The notes beneath the pieces are model-generated. The model was not told the origin of the DNA. It saw only the letters and a list, made by a program, of their open reading frames with translations, and did not search any database. Of a DNA stretch of 6,710 nucleotides, positions 5,185 through 6,710 are shown in pieces. Both the position numbers and the translations under genes were made by a program. This DNA comes from Fimenecus sp045593645 (GTDB lineage Bacteria > Bacillota > Clostridia > Oscillospirales > Acutalibacteraceae): the NCBI GenBank assembly GCA_045593645.1, contig JAZNWZ010000023.1, positions 1 to 6,710 of the forward strand, given 5' to 3'. The stretch's first letter is position 1, and every line of letters starts with the position of its first letter.

Positions 5185-6531
5185 ATGAATAGTTACATTG
5201 AAAAAATACTTAAAAGAGTAGAAGAAAGAGATGGCGACAAAACTGAATTTCTTCAATGTGTTAAAGAAGTTTACGGCTCACTTGAAAAAGTTATTGATGC
5301 ACATCCAGAATATGAAAAATATGATATTCTCGGCAGAATGGCAGAGCCAGACAGAACAATTCGTTTTAGAATTGCATGGGTTGATGATAACGGTAACACT
5401 CAAGTAAACCGTGGTTGGCGTGTACAGTTCAACTCTGCTATCGGTCCATATAAAGGTGGTCTTCGTTTCCACCCAAGCGTAAATGCAAGTATTATTTACT
5501 TCTTAGGATTTGAACAGACATTCAAGAACTCACTTACAGGTCTTCCTATGGGTGGTGCTAAGGGTGGTTCTGACTTTAGCCCTGTTGGCAAAAGTGATGC
5601 TGAAATCATGAGATTCTGCCAAGCATTTATGACAGAACTTCAACGTCATATTGGTGACAGCATCGACGTTCCAGCTGGTGATATCGGCGTTAGTGGTAAA
5701 GAAATCGGTTTCCTTTTTGGTCAATACAAGAGAATTGTTGGTGCTTTTGAAAACGGTGTTCTTACTGGTAAAGGTGTTACATATGGTGGTTCACTTGTTC
5801 GTCCTGAGGCAACAGGCTACGGCGCTATTTACTACACAAACGAAGTTCTTGCTCATGAAGGTGAAAATATCAAAGGCAAGACATTTGCAGTTTCAGGCTT
5901 TGGTAATGTTGCTTGGGGTGCAATTAAAAAGATTGCAGAGCTTGGCGGTATTCCTCTCACCCTTTCAGGTCCTGATGGATATGTTTACGATAAAGATGGT
6001 ATTGTTACAGAAGAAAAAATCAACTATCTTCTTGAAATGAGAGCATCAGGTAGAGATAAAGCTAAAGATTATGCTGATAAGTTTGGTGCAGAATTCTTCC
6101 CAGGTCAAAAGCCATGGGGCGTTAAGGTTGACATTGCTCTTCCATGTGCTACTCAAAACGAAGTTACACTTGAGGAAGCAAAGAAAATCGTTGCAAACGG
6201 TACAAAATTCTACATTGAAGTTGCAAATATGCCAACAACTGCAGAAGCTGTTGAATATTTCATTAAAAATGGTGTAATCGTTGCTCCATCAAAAGCTGTT
6301 AATGCTGGTGGTGTTTGCGTTTCAGGTCTTGAAATGAGCCAAAACAGCCAACGTCTTGCTTGGACAGCTGAAAAGGTTGACGATATGCTTAAACATGCAA
6401 TGAAGAATATCTATGACATTTCAGTTGATGCTGCTGAGCGTTATGGAATGGGATATGACCTTATTGCAGGTGCAAACATTGCAGGCTTTGAAAAAGTTGC
6501 AGAAGCAATGGTTGCTCAAGGCGTTTATTAA
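5185..6531 (+). CDS. gdhA: Glutamate dehydrogenase, hexameric, probably NAD-specific
   Basis: A 448-residue cytosolic enzyme for 2-oxoglutarate + NH4+ + NAD(P)H to and from glutamate, of the ~450-residue hexameric class. Substrate domain: PYKGGLRFHP (88-97, Lys90), EQTFKNS (110-116, Lys114), PMGGAKGG (121-128, Lys126) and PAGDIGVSGKEIG (163-175, catalytic Asp166). Cofactor domain: SGFGNVAWGA (237-246) and LSGPDGYVYD (260-269). Further conserved segments are PCATQNE (320-326), EVANMPTT (345-352) and SKAVNAGGVCVSGLEMSQNS (369-388), including Ser380. The sequence is very like the NAD-dependent Clostridium symbiosum enzyme as I remember it, including Phe and Pro at the two positions tied to NAD preference. 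The GTG at 5146 would add 13 unlikely residues, so the ATG at 5185 is preferred. It stands alone between its own promoter and a terminator. Confidence 0.96.
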   Translation: MNSYIEKILKRVEERDGDKTEFLQCVKEVYGSLEKVIDAHPEYEKYDILGRMAEPDRTIRFRIAWVDDNGNTQVNRGWRVQFNSAIGPYKGGLRFHPSVNASIIYFLGFEQTFKNSLTGLPMGGAKGGSDFSPVGKSDAEIMRFCQAFMTELQRHIGDSIDVPAGDIGVSGKEIGFLFGQYKRIVGAFENGVLTGKGVTYGGSLVRPEATGYGAIYYTNEVLAHEGENIKGKTFAVSGFGNVAWGAIKKIAELGGIPLTLSGPDGYVYDKDGIVTEEKINYLLEMRASGRDKAKDYADKFGAEFFPGQKPWGVKVDIALPCATQNEVTLEEAKKIVANGTKFYIEVANMPTTAEAVEYFIKNGVIVAPSKAVNAGGVCVSGLEMSQNSQRLAWTAEKVDDMLKHAMKNIYDISVDAAERYGMGYDLIAGANIAGFEKVAEAMVAQGVY

Positions 6532-6550
6532 TAGTTTTAATAAAAAACAA

Positions 6551-6586
6551 AACCCTCGTACAATTAAGTACGGGGGTTATTTTTTA
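6551..6586. terminator. Bidirectional terminator after gdhA
   Basis: An 11-bp stem, AACCCTCGTAC (6551-6561) with GTACGGGGGTT (6568-6578) and one T-G pair, has the loop AATTAA. It is followed on the plus strand by ATTTTTTATGTTTTG and on the minus strand by TTGTTTTTTATT. It can stop gdhA and the converging minus-strand gene, whose stop codon (complement of 6584-6586) lies within the plus-strand T tract. Confidence 0.9.
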
Positions 6587-6709
6587 TGTTTTGTCTTTTA
6601 ATAATGGTTTTATTGCTTTGCAAACTTGTTTATGTAAATCATTATCTTTTAGATATTTACCAATATTTCCATTAATTGCATTTTTAGTTTTTAATGTCTG
6701 TATTTTATC
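6584..6709 (-). CDS. 3' end of an unrecognised gene entering from the right edge
   Basis: The minus strand is open from the window edge to a TAA (complement of 6584-6586), giving 41 lysine-rich residues that end in VCKAIKPLLKDKT. The other two minus-strand frames are closed here; one opens with TGA-TAA at the edge. The stop sits directly before the shared bidirectional terminator, exactly where the end of a converging gene is expected. The residues look like a basic amphipathic C-terminal helix. I do not recognise the family, and the start is outside the window. Confidence 0.6.
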   Translation of the reverse strand, partial: DKIQTLKTKNAINGNIGKYLKDNDLHKQVCKAIKPLLKDKT

Positions 6710-6710
6710 A

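Overview
The window is AT-rich, uses the standard code (TGA is a normal stop at the end of tsaE) and has Gram-positive style purine-rich ribosome binding sites. The glutamate dehydrogenase closely resembles the clostridial enzyme, and the intergenic hairpin repeat is of a kind I associate with gut Clostridia. I infer a low-GC member of the Clostridia (Ruminococcaceae/Oscillospiraceae-like or Lachnospiraceae-like). The species cannot be named from this sequence.

Layout. (1) Positions 1-824, minus strand: a TetR-family regulator gene with a strong promoter wrapped in an unusually symmetric operator. It is followed 13 nt later by the first 20 bases of another gene, cut by the window edge, which is the likely regulated cargo. 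(2) Positions 825-1234: a non-coding stretch with a modular hairpin-rich repeat, a tandem heptamer array and a good sigma-A promoter. (3) Positions 1235-2542, plus strand: a Gfo/Idh/MocA-type NAD-dependent oxidoreductase with a cysteine cluster, ending at a bidirectional terminator. (4) Positions 4862 down to 2592, minus strand: a compact housekeeping cluster tsaE-tsaB-rpiB-upp. The first two genes overlap by 4 nt, and upp also has its own promoter just after rpiB. (5) Positions 4863-5184: a divergent AT-rich promoter region. (6) Positions 5185-6531, plus strand: glutamate dehydrogenase, whose cofactor-pocket residues point to NAD(H). It ends at a second bidirectional terminator shared with (7) the 3' end of an unrecognised minus-strand gene entering from the right edge.

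How the genes work together. TsaE and TsaB serve tRNA t6A37 modification. RpiB interconverts ribose-5-P and ribulose-5-P, and ribose-5-P is the precursor of the PRPP that Upp uses to salvage uracil. GdhA joins carbon and nitrogen metabolism. The oxidoreductase substrate is unknown. These parts are ordinary core metabolism. The TetR operator and the repeat-rich spacer are the most distinctive features. I found no convincing novel system; the unseen gene left of position 1 is what the TetR operator most likely controls.
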